This document shows positions 1 to 5,906 of a DNA stretch of 57,726 nt, piece after piece. Below the pieces are notes generated by a model that did no database searches, was not told the origin of the DNA, and saw only the letters and a list, made by a program, of their open reading frames with translations. The stretch covers positions 1 through 57,726 of the forward strand of contig CAYQDO010000002.1 in assembly GCA_964416365.1 (NCBI GenBank). The letters run 5' to 3'. Every line of letters starts with the position of its first letter. Position 1 is the first letter of the stretch. The stretch is from DUUS01 sp964416365. GTDB taxonomy: Bacteria; Bacillota_I; Bacilli_A; RF39; UBA660. The position numbers and the translations under genes are program-made.

Positions 1-489
1 GTTCCAGTTCATATGGTTGAAACAATTAATAAAATGGCCCGAATTCAAAGACAACTAACGCTTGAATTAAACCGTGAACCAATTGAAGCAGAACTTGCTG
101 AAAAAATGGGAATTACTGAAGAAAAAGTTCGAGAAGTAATCAAAATTAGTCAAGATCCAGTCAGTCTAGAAACTCCAATCGGGGAAGAAGAAGATTCTCA
201 TTTAGGTGATTTTGTTCCTGATGAAAGAGCTATGACACCGGAAGAGTATGCTACTAATGAAATTTTAAAAGAAGAAATAAAAGCTGTTCTTGAAACATTA
301 CAACCAAGAGAACAACAAGTATTAGAACTTCGTTTTGGTCTAATTGACGGGACAAGCTATACTTTAGAAGAAGTTGGAAAAAGATTTAATGTAACTAGAG
401 AAAGAATTCGTCAAATTGAAGCTAAAGCGTTAAGAAAACTAAGACATCCGTCCAGAGCCAAAAAATTAAAGGATTTTATGGTGGAATAG
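1..489 (+). CDS. rpoD: RNA polymerase primary sigma factor, C-terminal part (5' partial)
   Basis: Last 162 residues of the housekeeping sigma factor, which directs core RNA polymerase to -10/-35 promoters. The reading frame is open at base 1, so the gene starts upstream of the window. Region 3 begins with VPVHMVETINKM; a linker with EEDSHLGDFVPDE follows (region 3.2); region 4 ends in the -35-binding helix-turn-helix (FNVTRERIRQIEAKALRKL). These are diagnostic of the RpoD/SigA group rather than alternative sigma factors. trmK starts 2 nt after the stop, the same sigA-trmK order as in Bacillus. It lies less than 5 kb from the putative dif site. Confidence 0.97.
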   Translation, partial: VPVHMVETINKMARIQRQLTLELNREPIEAELAEKMGITEEKVREVIKISQDPVSLETPIGEEEDSHLGDFVPDERAMTPEEYATNEILKEEIKAVLETLQPREQQVLELRFGLIDGTSYTLEEVGKRFNVTRERIRQIEAKALRKLRHPSRAKKLKDFMVE

Positions 490-490
490 T

Positions 491-1138
491 ATGATAATTA
501 GTCGTAGATTAAAATCGATTGCTGGTTTAATTTATGAAACAGATAATGTAATTGATATTGGTTGCGACCATGCCTTATTAGGAATCTATTTAGTTAAAAA
601 CAAAATTTTAGATCATCTAATTGTCAGTGACATTAATGCTAATGCCATTGGTAGCGGACTTAAAAATATTAAAAAACATAAACTTGAAAAAAAAATAGAT
701 GCTCGTTTAGGCAATGGTTTAGAAGTTATAGATGTTCATATTGATACTGTAGTTATCAGTGGTATGGGTGCAAATACTATTATTAAAATATTATCTCATC
801 CTAATTTAAAACAAATTAATAAATTAATTATTCAATCTAACAATGATCATTTTTTACTTAGAACATATATGACTTTAAAAGGATTTTACATAGGACATGA
901 ATGTCTTGTGTATGAAAATGGTCATTATTATATCAATATTGTTTTTTTAAGAGGTAAAAGAAAATACTCAATGAAAGAATTAAAATATGGACCAATCTTA
1001 ATGTATGCGAATAAAGATTATTATGATTTCTTATTAAAGAAAAAACATGCCATCTTAGACAACATTCCACGTTATAAATTATTTTCTAGATTAAAACATC
1101 ATCGTGATGCTATATATCTAAAAAGATTAAGTAAATAA
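491..1138 (+). CDS. trmK: tRNA (adenine(22)-N1)-methyltransferase TrmK
   Basis: SAM-dependent methyltransferase of the TrmK (YqfN) family, which forms m1A at position 22 in the D-arm of tRNAs. The Rossmann SAM-binding motif I is DIGCDHALLGIYL (about residues 22-34), followed by the family VISGMGANTI motif (about 88-97). At 215 residues it is near the usual family length of about 230. The ATG lies 2 nt after the rpoD stop, so the two are probably co-transcribed and translationally coupled. A strong hairpin with a T-run follows the stop. Confidence 0.93.
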   Translation: MIISRRLKSIAGLIYETDNVIDIGCDHALLGIYLVKNKILDHLIVSDINANAIGSGLKNIKKHKLEKKIDARLGNGLEVIDVHIDTVVISGMGANTIIKILSHPNLKQINKLIIQSNNDHFLLRTYMTLKGFYIGHECLVYENGHYYINIVFLRGKRKYSMKELKYGPILMYANKDYYDFLLKKKHAILDNIPRYKLFSRLKHHRDAIYLKRLSK

Positions 1139-1167
1139 AAACATCTTTCTAAAAAAAGATGTTTTTT
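1137..1167 (+). terminator. Bidirectional intrinsic terminator after trmK
   Basis: Inverted repeat AAAACATCTTT / AAAGATGTTTT with a short A-rich loop, followed by T6. It sits between the trmK stop and the stop of the convergent small ORF and can serve both strands. Confidence 0.8.
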
Positions 1168-1282
1168 AATTTAAAATATAATAAACTATTGGTGCAATGA
1201 CACTACCTATCATGGCTATTAATAAAATCCATACAAAGATTTTTTGACCAAGCTTTTTTTTCTTTTTAGTTTTATATACCAT
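1166..1282 (-). CDS. DUF4044-like small membrane protein, 38 aa
   Basis: Short ORF starting MVYKTKKKKKLGQ and continuing into a single hydrophobic helix (IFVWILLIAMIGSVIAPIV). A polybasic N-terminus followed by one transmembrane helix with a V/W-LL-MIGSV core matches the DUF4044 family of tiny Firmicutes membrane proteins; the role is unknown. The start is supported by an AGGTGATC-type ribosome binding site about 6 nt upstream. It is convergent with trmK and shares its terminator. It is too short for most ORF callers. The family assignment is from memory of the pattern, not a search. Confidence 0.7.
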   Translation of the reverse strand: MVYKTKKKKKLGQKIFVWILLIAMIGSVIAPIVYYILN

Positions 1283-1367
1283 TTATGATCACCTCATATA
1301 TCTATTTAATATTATACAAAATAAATCATAAATTTGAAAGTCTAAAATATAATTTAATGGTGATATT

Positions 1368-1952
1368 ATGAAACTTAAATGGACAAGCTATAATAAATTT
1401 TTAATTAGGTTTTTAATTTCACTACTAATTATCGGTATTTTAATTGGTATTTACATTTATATCAGACAACCATCTTTAGTTAAAGCTAGTATTATTAATG
1501 AATTAAAATCACTTGAAGATGTATTAAAAAGTAGTAGACAAAATAATTTTTTATATCATATTATTCTTTTATCAATTATTGCCTTTCTTTCTACTTTTGT
1601 TATTGGTTTACCTATCATTGTATTTTATATGTTTTATGAAGGAATAAGTATGGGTTTCCTTTTAGCTTCTTTTATCAATTATAAAAAAATATCAGGACTA
1701 TTATTTGGTACAACTTTTTTTATTATTAATAAACTATTATTATTTGCTGCCCTCATATATCTTTTAATAACCAGTATCAATTATAGCAAAAAGATTATTA
1801 TCAATATAAAGAATAAAGATTATCAAATGTCCGAATATCTTTTAAATCATCTAATTAAAATTTTTTTTGTATTTATTATCATTATGATTTATGATGTTTT
1901 TATTTACTATTTAGGTAATAAAATTCTCGCTTACTTTATTTTTTTACTGTAA
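1368..1952 (+). CDS. spoIIM: SpoIIM-like (DUF95) membrane protein
   Basis: A 194-residue integral membrane protein with about five hydrophobic helices: an N-terminal helix (about 13-31), an extracytoplasmic loop, then paired helices around the conserved FYMFYEGISMGFLLASF segment, which resembles the FxNG..xG signature of stage II sporulation protein M/DUF95. In Bacillus SpoIIM works with SpoIID and SpoIIP in peptidoglycan remodelling during engulfment. The start has a GGTGAT ribosome binding site 3 nt upstream and a TATAAT element at about 1347-1352. mnmA follows after 26 nt. DUF95 proteins also occur outside sporulation, so the specific role is inferred. Confidence 0.7.
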   Translation: MKLKWTSYNKFLIRFLISLLIIGILIGIYIYIRQPSLVKASIINELKSLEDVLKSSRQNNFLYHIILLSIIAFLSTFVIGLPIIVFYMFYEGISMGFLLASFINYKKISGLLFGTTFFIINKLLLFAALIYLLITSINYSKKIIINIKNKDYQMSEYLLNHLIKIFFVFIIIMIYDVFIYYLGNKILAYFIFLL

Positions 1953-1957
1953 ACTGT

Positions 1958-1963
1958 TATAAT
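1958..1963 (+). promoter_or_regulatory. -10 element (TATAAT) of mnmA with very short leader
   Basis: A perfect TATAAT ends 15 nt before the preferred mnmA ATG at 1979. A transcript from it would start near 1970, leaving a leader of about 9 nt. No convincing -35 hexamer is visible. The only ribosome-binding resemblance is TGTGAT, 4 nt before the ATG. Confidence 0.5.
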
Positions 1964-1978
1964 ACATTTGTGATTTAT

Positions 1979-3085
1979 ATGAAAAAAGTTGTTGTAGGAA
2001 TGAGTGGTGGAGTTGATTCATCAGTTGCGGCTTATTTACTTCAAAAAGAAGGTTATGAAGTAATAGGTCTTTTTATGCGTAACTGGGATTCTACTATTAA
2101 TAATGATATGCTTGGTAATCCTAATCTAGATGCACCAATTTGCCCTCAGGAACAAGATTATAATGATGCTGAAGCAGTATGTAAAAAATTAAACATACCT
2201 TTATATAGAGTAGATTTTGTTAAAGAGTATTGGGATTATGTTTTTAAATACTTTTTAGATGAATTAGAGAAGGGGAGAACTCCTAATCCAGATTTGATGT
2301 GTAATAAATATATTAAATTTGATTTATTCATTAAAGAAGCATTAAAATTAGGCGCAGATTATATAGCAACTGGTCATTATGCTAGAATAGTTGGTAATCG
2401 TTTATGCCGAGCTATTGATCTAAATAAAGATCAAACCTACTTTTTAGCCCAATTAACACCAGATCAATTAAAAAATATCATCTTCCCGTTAGGAGCAATA
2501 AACAAACCCGAAGTAAGAGAGATAGCAGAAGAATTAAATTTAGTTACAGCTAAAAAGAAAGATTCAACTGGGATATGTTTCATCGGTGAAAGAAATTATC
2601 AAAAATTTATATCAAACTATTTAAAACCAAACCCTGGTAACATAGTTGATATTGAAACAAACGAAGTAATTGGTGAGCATACCGGCCTTATGAACTATAC
2701 GATAGGTCAAAGACGTAATGTTGGTATAAGTGGTAATCAAAAGAGACATTTTGTCGTTGGTAAAAATGTTAAAGATAATATTCTATATGTAGCCTTTGGT
2801 GATGAAAATGAATATCTTTATAGCGACGCTTGTTTAATAGATCAAGTTAATTTCATAAGTCCAACTAGACCTGCTTTCTGTACAGCAAAATTCCGCTATC
2901 GTGGTCATGACATTGAAGTAATTTTAGAATATCTTGATAACAACGAAATTCTAGTTAAATATCCTTCTAAAGTTAAAGCAGTCACACCTGGACAAGCTTG
3001 CGTCTTATATTTAGGTGAACAATGTCTCGGATCAGGGATTATTAAAGAAATTTATAAAAATAATCAAAAATTAGAATACTTATAG
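1979..3085 (+). CDS. mnmA: tRNA-specific 2-thiouridylase MnmA
   Basis: Transfers sulfur to C2 of wobble uridine 34 in tRNA-Lys, -Glu and -Gln, giving the s2U34 modification. The PP-loop ATP pyrophosphatase motif SGGVDSS is at the N-terminus, and the catalytic cysteines lie in NPDLMCNKYIKF and in the STGICFIGERNY motif near residue 200; the C-terminal half is the usual beta-barrel. The ATG at 1979 is preferred over GTG at 1970 because it gives the family start MKKVVVGMSGG and lies after TGTGAT. Length (368 residues) is normal. It ends in its own terminator. Confidence 0.97.
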   Translation: MKKVVVGMSGGVDSSVAAYLLQKEGYEVIGLFMRNWDSTINNDMLGNPNLDAPICPQEQDYNDAEAVCKKLNIPLYRVDFVKEYWDYVFKYFLDELEKGRTPNPDLMCNKYIKFDLFIKEALKLGADYIATGHYARIVGNRLCRAIDLNKDQTYFLAQLTPDQLKNIIFPLGAINKPEVREIAEELNLVTAKKKDSTGICFIGERNYQKFISNYLKPNPGNIVDIETNEVIGEHTGLMNYTIGQRRNVGISGNQKRHFVVGKNVKDNILYVAFGDENEYLYSDACLIDQVNFISPTRPAFCTAKFRYRGHDIEVILEYLDNNEILVKYPSKVKAVTPGQACVLYLGEQCLGSGIIKEIYKNNQKLEYL

Positions 3086-3098
3086 TATTCTTTTTATA
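3073..3098 (+). terminator. Intrinsic terminator of mnmA
   Basis: Perfect 8-bp stem AGAATACT / AGTATTCT with a 3-nt loop followed by TTTTATATA. The mnmA stop codon lies inside the hairpin. Confidence 0.75.
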
Positions 3099-3116
3099 TA
3101 AAAAGGACCAAATCTC

Positions 3117-3146
3117 TTGACAAGCAAGTGTTAAGTAGGCTAAAAT
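3117..3146 (+). promoter_or_regulatory. Sigma-A promoter of the XRE-family gene
   Basis: TTGACA (3117-3122) and TAAAAT (3141-3146) separated by 18 bp, followed by an AGAGGAG ribosome binding site about 11 nt before the ATG at 3183. It is one of the best consensus promoters in the window. Confidence 0.8.
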
Positions 3147-3182
3147 ATAGATGTAAAAGATAGTAGAGGAGATGTATAAAAT

Positions 3183-3956
3183 ATGGATAAACTAAATAAT
3201 ATATTACAGGAATTAGGTATTTCTAAAGTAAAACTAGCTAAATATTTAGGCGTTTCAAGACAAATGGTATATAATTACTTAGAATTACCAAGTTTAAATA
3301 AGTGGCCGAAGGAGAAAAAAATTGCTTTATTTAAATTATTAGATATCGAAGATGGTGATGAAGATACTTTAGATAATATCAAAGTTAATACAGAGTATTT
3401 ATTGACTGTCGGTGAAAGATTAAATAAAGGATTAAAAGTAACTTCTCAAGGCGAATATTTAGATTTAAAAGGTCTAAAAAAAGAAGAACAACAATTAGTA
3501 GGGGATATTACCTATTTAATTAAGGATAAACTTGTTGAAAATCCTAATCATGAAGAAAATTATTACTCTTTACTTTATACATATCATTTATTACAATCAC
3601 TGGACAATGTACAGGAAATTAAATATCTATTAGCATATATGTCTAAAGCTACTGGGTTTATTAAACCAAATGATTTTAAATTTAATGAAGAAAAACAATT
3701 TATGTTTGAAGGTATAATCCACTCTGCTTTCACTTTATATAGCAGTGGGGGAGCTAGTAAGAATAAGGTTATTGAATCCCATAAAAGATTTGTACAAGAA
3801 ATTGAAATACGTAATGAAGAAAGATTATCTAGAACACAACAATTAAATACTGTTAGACTACAAGCATTAAGAGAACTTGGTTATACAGAAATTAACACAA
3901 GCAATGCTGCAGAAGTATTTGAAAAAATTGCTGAAATTCAATCAAGAAGAGCTTAA
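3183..3956 (+). CDS. XRE-type helix-turn-helix protein, 257 aa, function unknown
   Basis: The N-terminus (about residues 8-32, GISKVKLAKYLGVSRQMVYNYLE) is a clear helix-turn-helix of the lambda-repressor/XRE type, here followed by a long all-helical region of about 200 residues that I do not recognise. This region is charged, has no transmembrane segment, and ends in a helix rich in R and Q. It is monocistronic, with a strong sigma-A promoter and its own terminator, so it is probably well expressed. DNA binding is inferred from the motif; targets and ligand are unknown. It is the last plus-strand gene before the putative terminus. Confidence 0.8.
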   Translation: MDKLNNILQELGISKVKLAKYLGVSRQMVYNYLELPSLNKWPKEKKIALFKLLDIEDGDEDTLDNIKVNTEYLLTVGERLNKGLKVTSQGEYLDLKGLKKEEQQLVGDITYLIKDKLVENPNHEENYYSLLYTYHLLQSLDNVQEIKYLLAYMSKATGFIKPNDFKFNEEKQFMFEGIIHSAFTLYSSGGASKNKVIESHKRFVQEIEIRNEERLSRTQQLNTVRLQALRELGYTEINTSNAAEVFEKIAEIQSRRA

Positions 3957-3988
3957 AAAAGAGACCTATTATAATATGGTCTTTTTTC
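3957..3988 (+). terminator. Intrinsic terminator after the XRE gene
   Basis: AAGAGACC and GGTCTTTTTT arms flank an AT-rich loop and run directly into the T-tract. It overlaps the end of the 3183-3956 gene. Confidence 0.7.
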
Positions 3989-4217
3989 TTGTTCCTTTAT
4001 ATTTTAAAAATATAAGTCCCCTATTTTATCTTTGAAATAGGTTAGGATATAGATTATTAAATATGGATACCTGTAGATAATAGATATAATAGCATAAATA
4101 TAATAATTAAATTGATGAAACTAAACTAATCAGAATTATATTGAATAAGTGAGTAATAAATATATATATAGATTATAGTAATGTATTATTTTAAGTGACC
4201 AATTAATCATATAAATA
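3989..4217. other. Gene-free AT-rich stretch left of the dif-like site
   Basis: No reading frame with a ribosome binding site is visible on either strand. It holds a small imperfect hairpin (CCTATTT/AAATAGG, about 4019-4041), many TAATA-type steps and, at about 4175-4188, an ATGTATTATTTTA tract. That tract recurs at about 4782-4795 just before the true dif site, so the flank of dif appears partly duplicated. Confidence 0.5.
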
Positions 4218-4245
4218 ACTTCCTATAGTATAATGTGTTGTAAGC
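4218..4245 (+). repeat. Degenerate dif-like Xer site (left end of mini-element)
   Basis: The left arm ACTTCCTATA is identical to the left (XerC-side) arm of the dif site at 4804. The centre GTATAATG and right arm TGTTGTAAGC are diverged. Overall 20 of 28 positions match, in the same orientation as dif. An intact XerC-type arm with a degraded second arm is what one junction of an Xer-integrated element would look like. Confidence 0.6.
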
Positions 4246-4250
4246 TATTT

Positions 4251-4276
4251 AAAAAGCCCTTTTCAGGGCTTTTTTA
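4251..4276 (-). terminator. Intrinsic terminator of the mini-element operon
   Basis: AAAAAGCCCT, a 4-nt loop, then AGGGCTTTTT. It is GC-rich compared with its surroundings, symmetric and functional on either strand. It ends the minus-strand XRE/membrane protein unit. Confidence 0.8.
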
Positions 4277-4420
4277 TTTTTTTATCTTTCCATATATTGC
4301 TATTAAAACAATGCTTATAAATATTAGTAGTACTATTATTATCCATAGTAATAATACTGGGTTTTCATAATTCGGAATATTTATTCCAAATATTTCTTGA
4401 AATGTTTCCGCAATTTTCAT
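4274..4420 (-). CDS. Small single-pass membrane protein, 48 aa
   Basis: The ORF starts MKIAETFQEIFGI, continues with a short acidic linker (NIPNYENP) and one strong hydrophobic helix (VLLLWIIIVLLIFISIVLIA), and ends with basic YGKIKK. An AGAAAGGA ribosome binding site lies 6 nt before the ATG. It begins 11 nt after the end of the frameshifted XRE gene, and the terminator follows at once, so the two form one unit. I do not recognise a family. A holin-like or regulatory membrane peptide is possible, but nothing in the sequence decides it. Confidence 0.6.
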   Translation of the reverse strand: MKIAETFQEIFGINIPNYENPVLLLWIIIVLLIFISIVLIAIYGKIKK

Positions 4421-4431
4421 TTTATTCCTTT

Positions 4432-4663
4432 CTAATTTATTTTACTTTTAGGGTATGGTCTTTTTTCATCCGTATTGCCTATTAAATAATCTACTGATAC
4501 ATTATAAAAATCAGCTAGGTTTACTTAACTTATCAATAGGAATCAATCTTAAACCATTTTCATATAAGCTATATTGTTTTTGTGAAATGTTAAGTATATT
4601 ACATATATCTATTTGGTATAAGTCTCTATCTTTTCTAATTTCTTTTAATCTTTCTATATTCAT
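4432..4663 (-). pseudogene. XRE-family phage-type repressor, frameshifted
   Basis: From ATG 4663 the frame reads MNIERLKEIRKDRDLYQIDI and a helix-turn-helix (ICNILNISQKQYSLYENG), then hits TGA at 4511-4513. One base out of frame the expected continuation is present: LADFYNVSVDYLIGNTDEKR, the classic dimerisation tail of small XRE repressors, to a TAG at 4432. A single-base change near 4516-4522 therefore splits an otherwise normal gene of about 76 codons. It could be a real inactivating mutation or a sequencing error. Promoter spacing suggests an almost leaderless mRNA. Confidence 0.75.
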
Positions 4664-4669
4664 GTTTAC

Positions 4670-4703
4670 ATTATATCATATTACTTATTTTTATTATTGG
4701 CAA
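4670..4703 (-). promoter_or_regulatory. Promoter of the mini-element XRE gene (near-leaderless)
   Basis: On the minus strand TTGCCA (4703-4698) and TATGAT (4680-4675) are 17 bp apart, with an overlapping TATAAT at 4675-4670. Either -10 puts the start within a few bases of the ATG at 4663, and there is no ribosome binding site. Confidence 0.55.
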
Positions 4704-4803
4704 TATATACAAACGTTATAGGTATGAGTTTCTTAGATTACCTCAAAATGAAAATACAAGATAATGTATAAAAAAAATATGATGTATTATTTTATTATAT
4801 ATA

Positions 4804-4831
4804 ACTTCCTATAATATATATTATGTTAACC
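4804..4831 (+). other. dif: Chromosomal dif site (XerC/XerD recombination site)
   Basis: The 28 bp consist of ACTTCCTATA, centre ATATATAT, and TATGTTAACC. As I recall the B. subtilis dif sequence, 25 of 28 positions agree. The site resolves chromosome dimers at the terminus through XerC/XerD with FtsK/SpoIIIE. It lies exactly where gene orientation switches (plus to the left, mostly minus to the right), and a xerD-like gene is about 1 kb away. The call rests on sequence similarity and position. Confidence 0.8.
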
Positions 4832-4863
4832 AACGTATGTTTGAAAAAAGAAAGAATAGAATA

Positions 4864-4900
4864 AATAACTCACCTATTTGATTGATGAGTTATTTTTATT
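4864..4900 (-). terminator. Terminator after the ZIP transporter gene
   Basis: AATAACTCA / TGAGTTATT stem with a 13-nt loop overlapping the 3' end of the minus-strand gene. It is followed by TATT on the minus strand and by a T-run on the plus strand. Confidence 0.65.
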
Positions 4901-5645
4901 TGATAAATATAAAATTTATAATAAATACTAATATCGCTAATCCTGTGCCTATTATAATACTTCTTCTCGGATATTTATTTGCTTCTTCAAATATATCATT
5001 AATAGATATAGAAATCATTAATCCAGCTACAAATAATAACACTATACTGATAATTAGATTACTTAAATGATTTCTAAAGAAAATCCAGGCAATTATTGCT
5101 CCTAGAGGCTCAGATAATCCACTTATTAATGTAGCTTTTACAGCTTTAATTTTATTTTTAGTGGCATAATAAATTGGAATTGCTATAGCTATACCTTCTG
5201 GAATATTATGAAGCATTATAGCTATACTAAATTTAATACCTAGTTTGATATCAATCATTGAACTTAAAAAGGTTAAAATACCTTCGGGTAAGTTATGAAG
5301 CATTAAGGCTATCATGCTTAATATCCCTACTCTGTATAAGCTGGAATTAATTTTTTTATAATGCTTAATCTTTTTATTAATAGTTTTTGATAAAATATTT
5401 CCTACAATGATATCTAGGATTAAAATGATTGATGCTGTTAAAAGATTATACTTATATTCAAGATAAATAAATCCTTCTGGAATTAGTTCAGTAATGGATA
5501 ATAGCATCATTATACTGGCAGAAAATGCCAGAGATGCCCCAATATAGTTATTAATATTTTTTGGTTTTAAAAAGATTAGTAAACTACCTATAACAGTAGA
5601 TAATCCAGCAATAAGACTGATTAATAAAGGTATAAAAATATTCAT
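4896..5645 (-). CDS. ZIP-family divalent metal transporter (ZupT-like)
   Basis: A 249-residue membrane protein with eight predicted helices and both ZIP hallmark motifs: HNLPEG in helix 4 (about residue 118) and HNIPEG in helix 5 (about 146), whose His, Asn and Glu bind the metal. ZIP proteins import Zn2+, Fe2+ or Mn2+; the exact ion cannot be read from the sequence. The His-rich cytoplasmic loop is replaced by a lysine-rich KTINKKIKHYKKI loop. Monocistronic; ribosome binding site TGTGATC lies just before the ATG. Confidence 0.92.
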   Translation of the reverse strand: MNIFIPLLISLIAGLSTVIGSLLIFLKPKNINNYIGASLAFSASIMMLLSITELIPEGFIYLEYKYNLLTASIILILDIIVGNILSKTINKKIKHYKKINSSLYRVGILSMIALMLHNLPEGILTFLSSMIDIKLGIKFSIAIMLHNIPEGIAIAIPIYYATKNKIKAVKATLISGLSEPLGAIIAWIFFRNHLSNLIISIVLLFVAGLMISISINDIFEEANKYPRRSIIIGTGLAILVFIINFIFIK

Positions 5646-5741
5646 AAGATCACAATAAATTATATGTTTATAGTAAAATAAAATACTTGGTTATTTAAAA
5701 TACAACCCCCAAAAATTACCAAAAAAAAAGAATATTTCAAT

Positions 5742-5770
5742 GAATGTTTATTATAGTTTATTCCATACTA
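5742..5770 (+). promoter_or_regulatory. Sigma-G-like promoter of the Asn-rich microprotein
   Basis: GAATG (5742-5746), 17 bp, CATACTA (5764-5770) fits the forespore sigma-G pattern GnATR-N17/18-CATnnTA as known from Bacillus. The AGGAGG ribosome binding site starts 6 nt after the -10. The same CATACTA element and layout precede ku at 29856. This is a pattern match, not proof. Confidence 0.45.
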
Positions 5771-5786
5771 CTAATAGGAGGTAGTT

Positions 5787-5906
5787 ATGAGCAGAGCAAA
5801 ATCAAGAAATAATGCTAAGAATAATTCTAGAAATAATGCTAGCAATAATGCTCGCAATAATGCGAGAAATAATTCAAAGAATAACGAAAGTAATCAAGCA
5901 CGCTAA
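5787..5906 (+). CDS. Asn/Arg/Ala-rich repetitive microprotein, 39 aa
   Basis: Starts MSRAKSR and then repeats NN every four residues with Ala, Lys, Ser or Arg in between (NNARNNARNNSKNN). At DNA level it is a degenerate 12-bp tandem repeat of the AATAATGCTAGA type. Start is firm: AGGAGG ribosome binding site 5 nt before the ATG. The protein is very basic, without hydrophobic residues, so probably disordered and nucleic-acid-binding or coat-like. Together with the sigma-G-like promoter this suggests a small spore protein, but it does not match the SASP sequences I know. It ends on the base before the convergent xerD stop. Confidence 0.7.
   Translation: MSRAKSRNNAKNNSRNNASNNARNNARNNSKNNESNQAR

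Larger units (their letters stand above)
4218..4831. mobile_element. Putative dif-flanked mini-element or remnant (Xer-integrated, IMEX-like)
   Basis: Direct repeats of a Xer site bound 586 bp that carry, on the minus strand, an XRE repressor gene (frameshifted), a 48-residue membrane protein gene and a terminator. Small elements that integrate at dif using host XerCD (CTX-phi, IMEX) are well known in Proteobacteria; a repressor next to a small membrane protein is typical minimal phage or satellite cargo. No integrase or replication gene is present, so it is probably a decayed remnant or a satellite. Mobility is inference from site arrangement and content only. Confidence 0.5.

Noticed and set aside
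4455..4721. Plus-strand ORF of 88 codons
   Set aside because: It is the antisense shadow of the frameshifted XRE gene; no ribosome binding site, and the protein has no sensible pattern.
5787..5906. 12-bp tandem repeats considered as a CRISPR-like or minisatellite array
   Set aside because: Units are contiguous without spacers and in frame within a microprotein gene with AGGAGG start.
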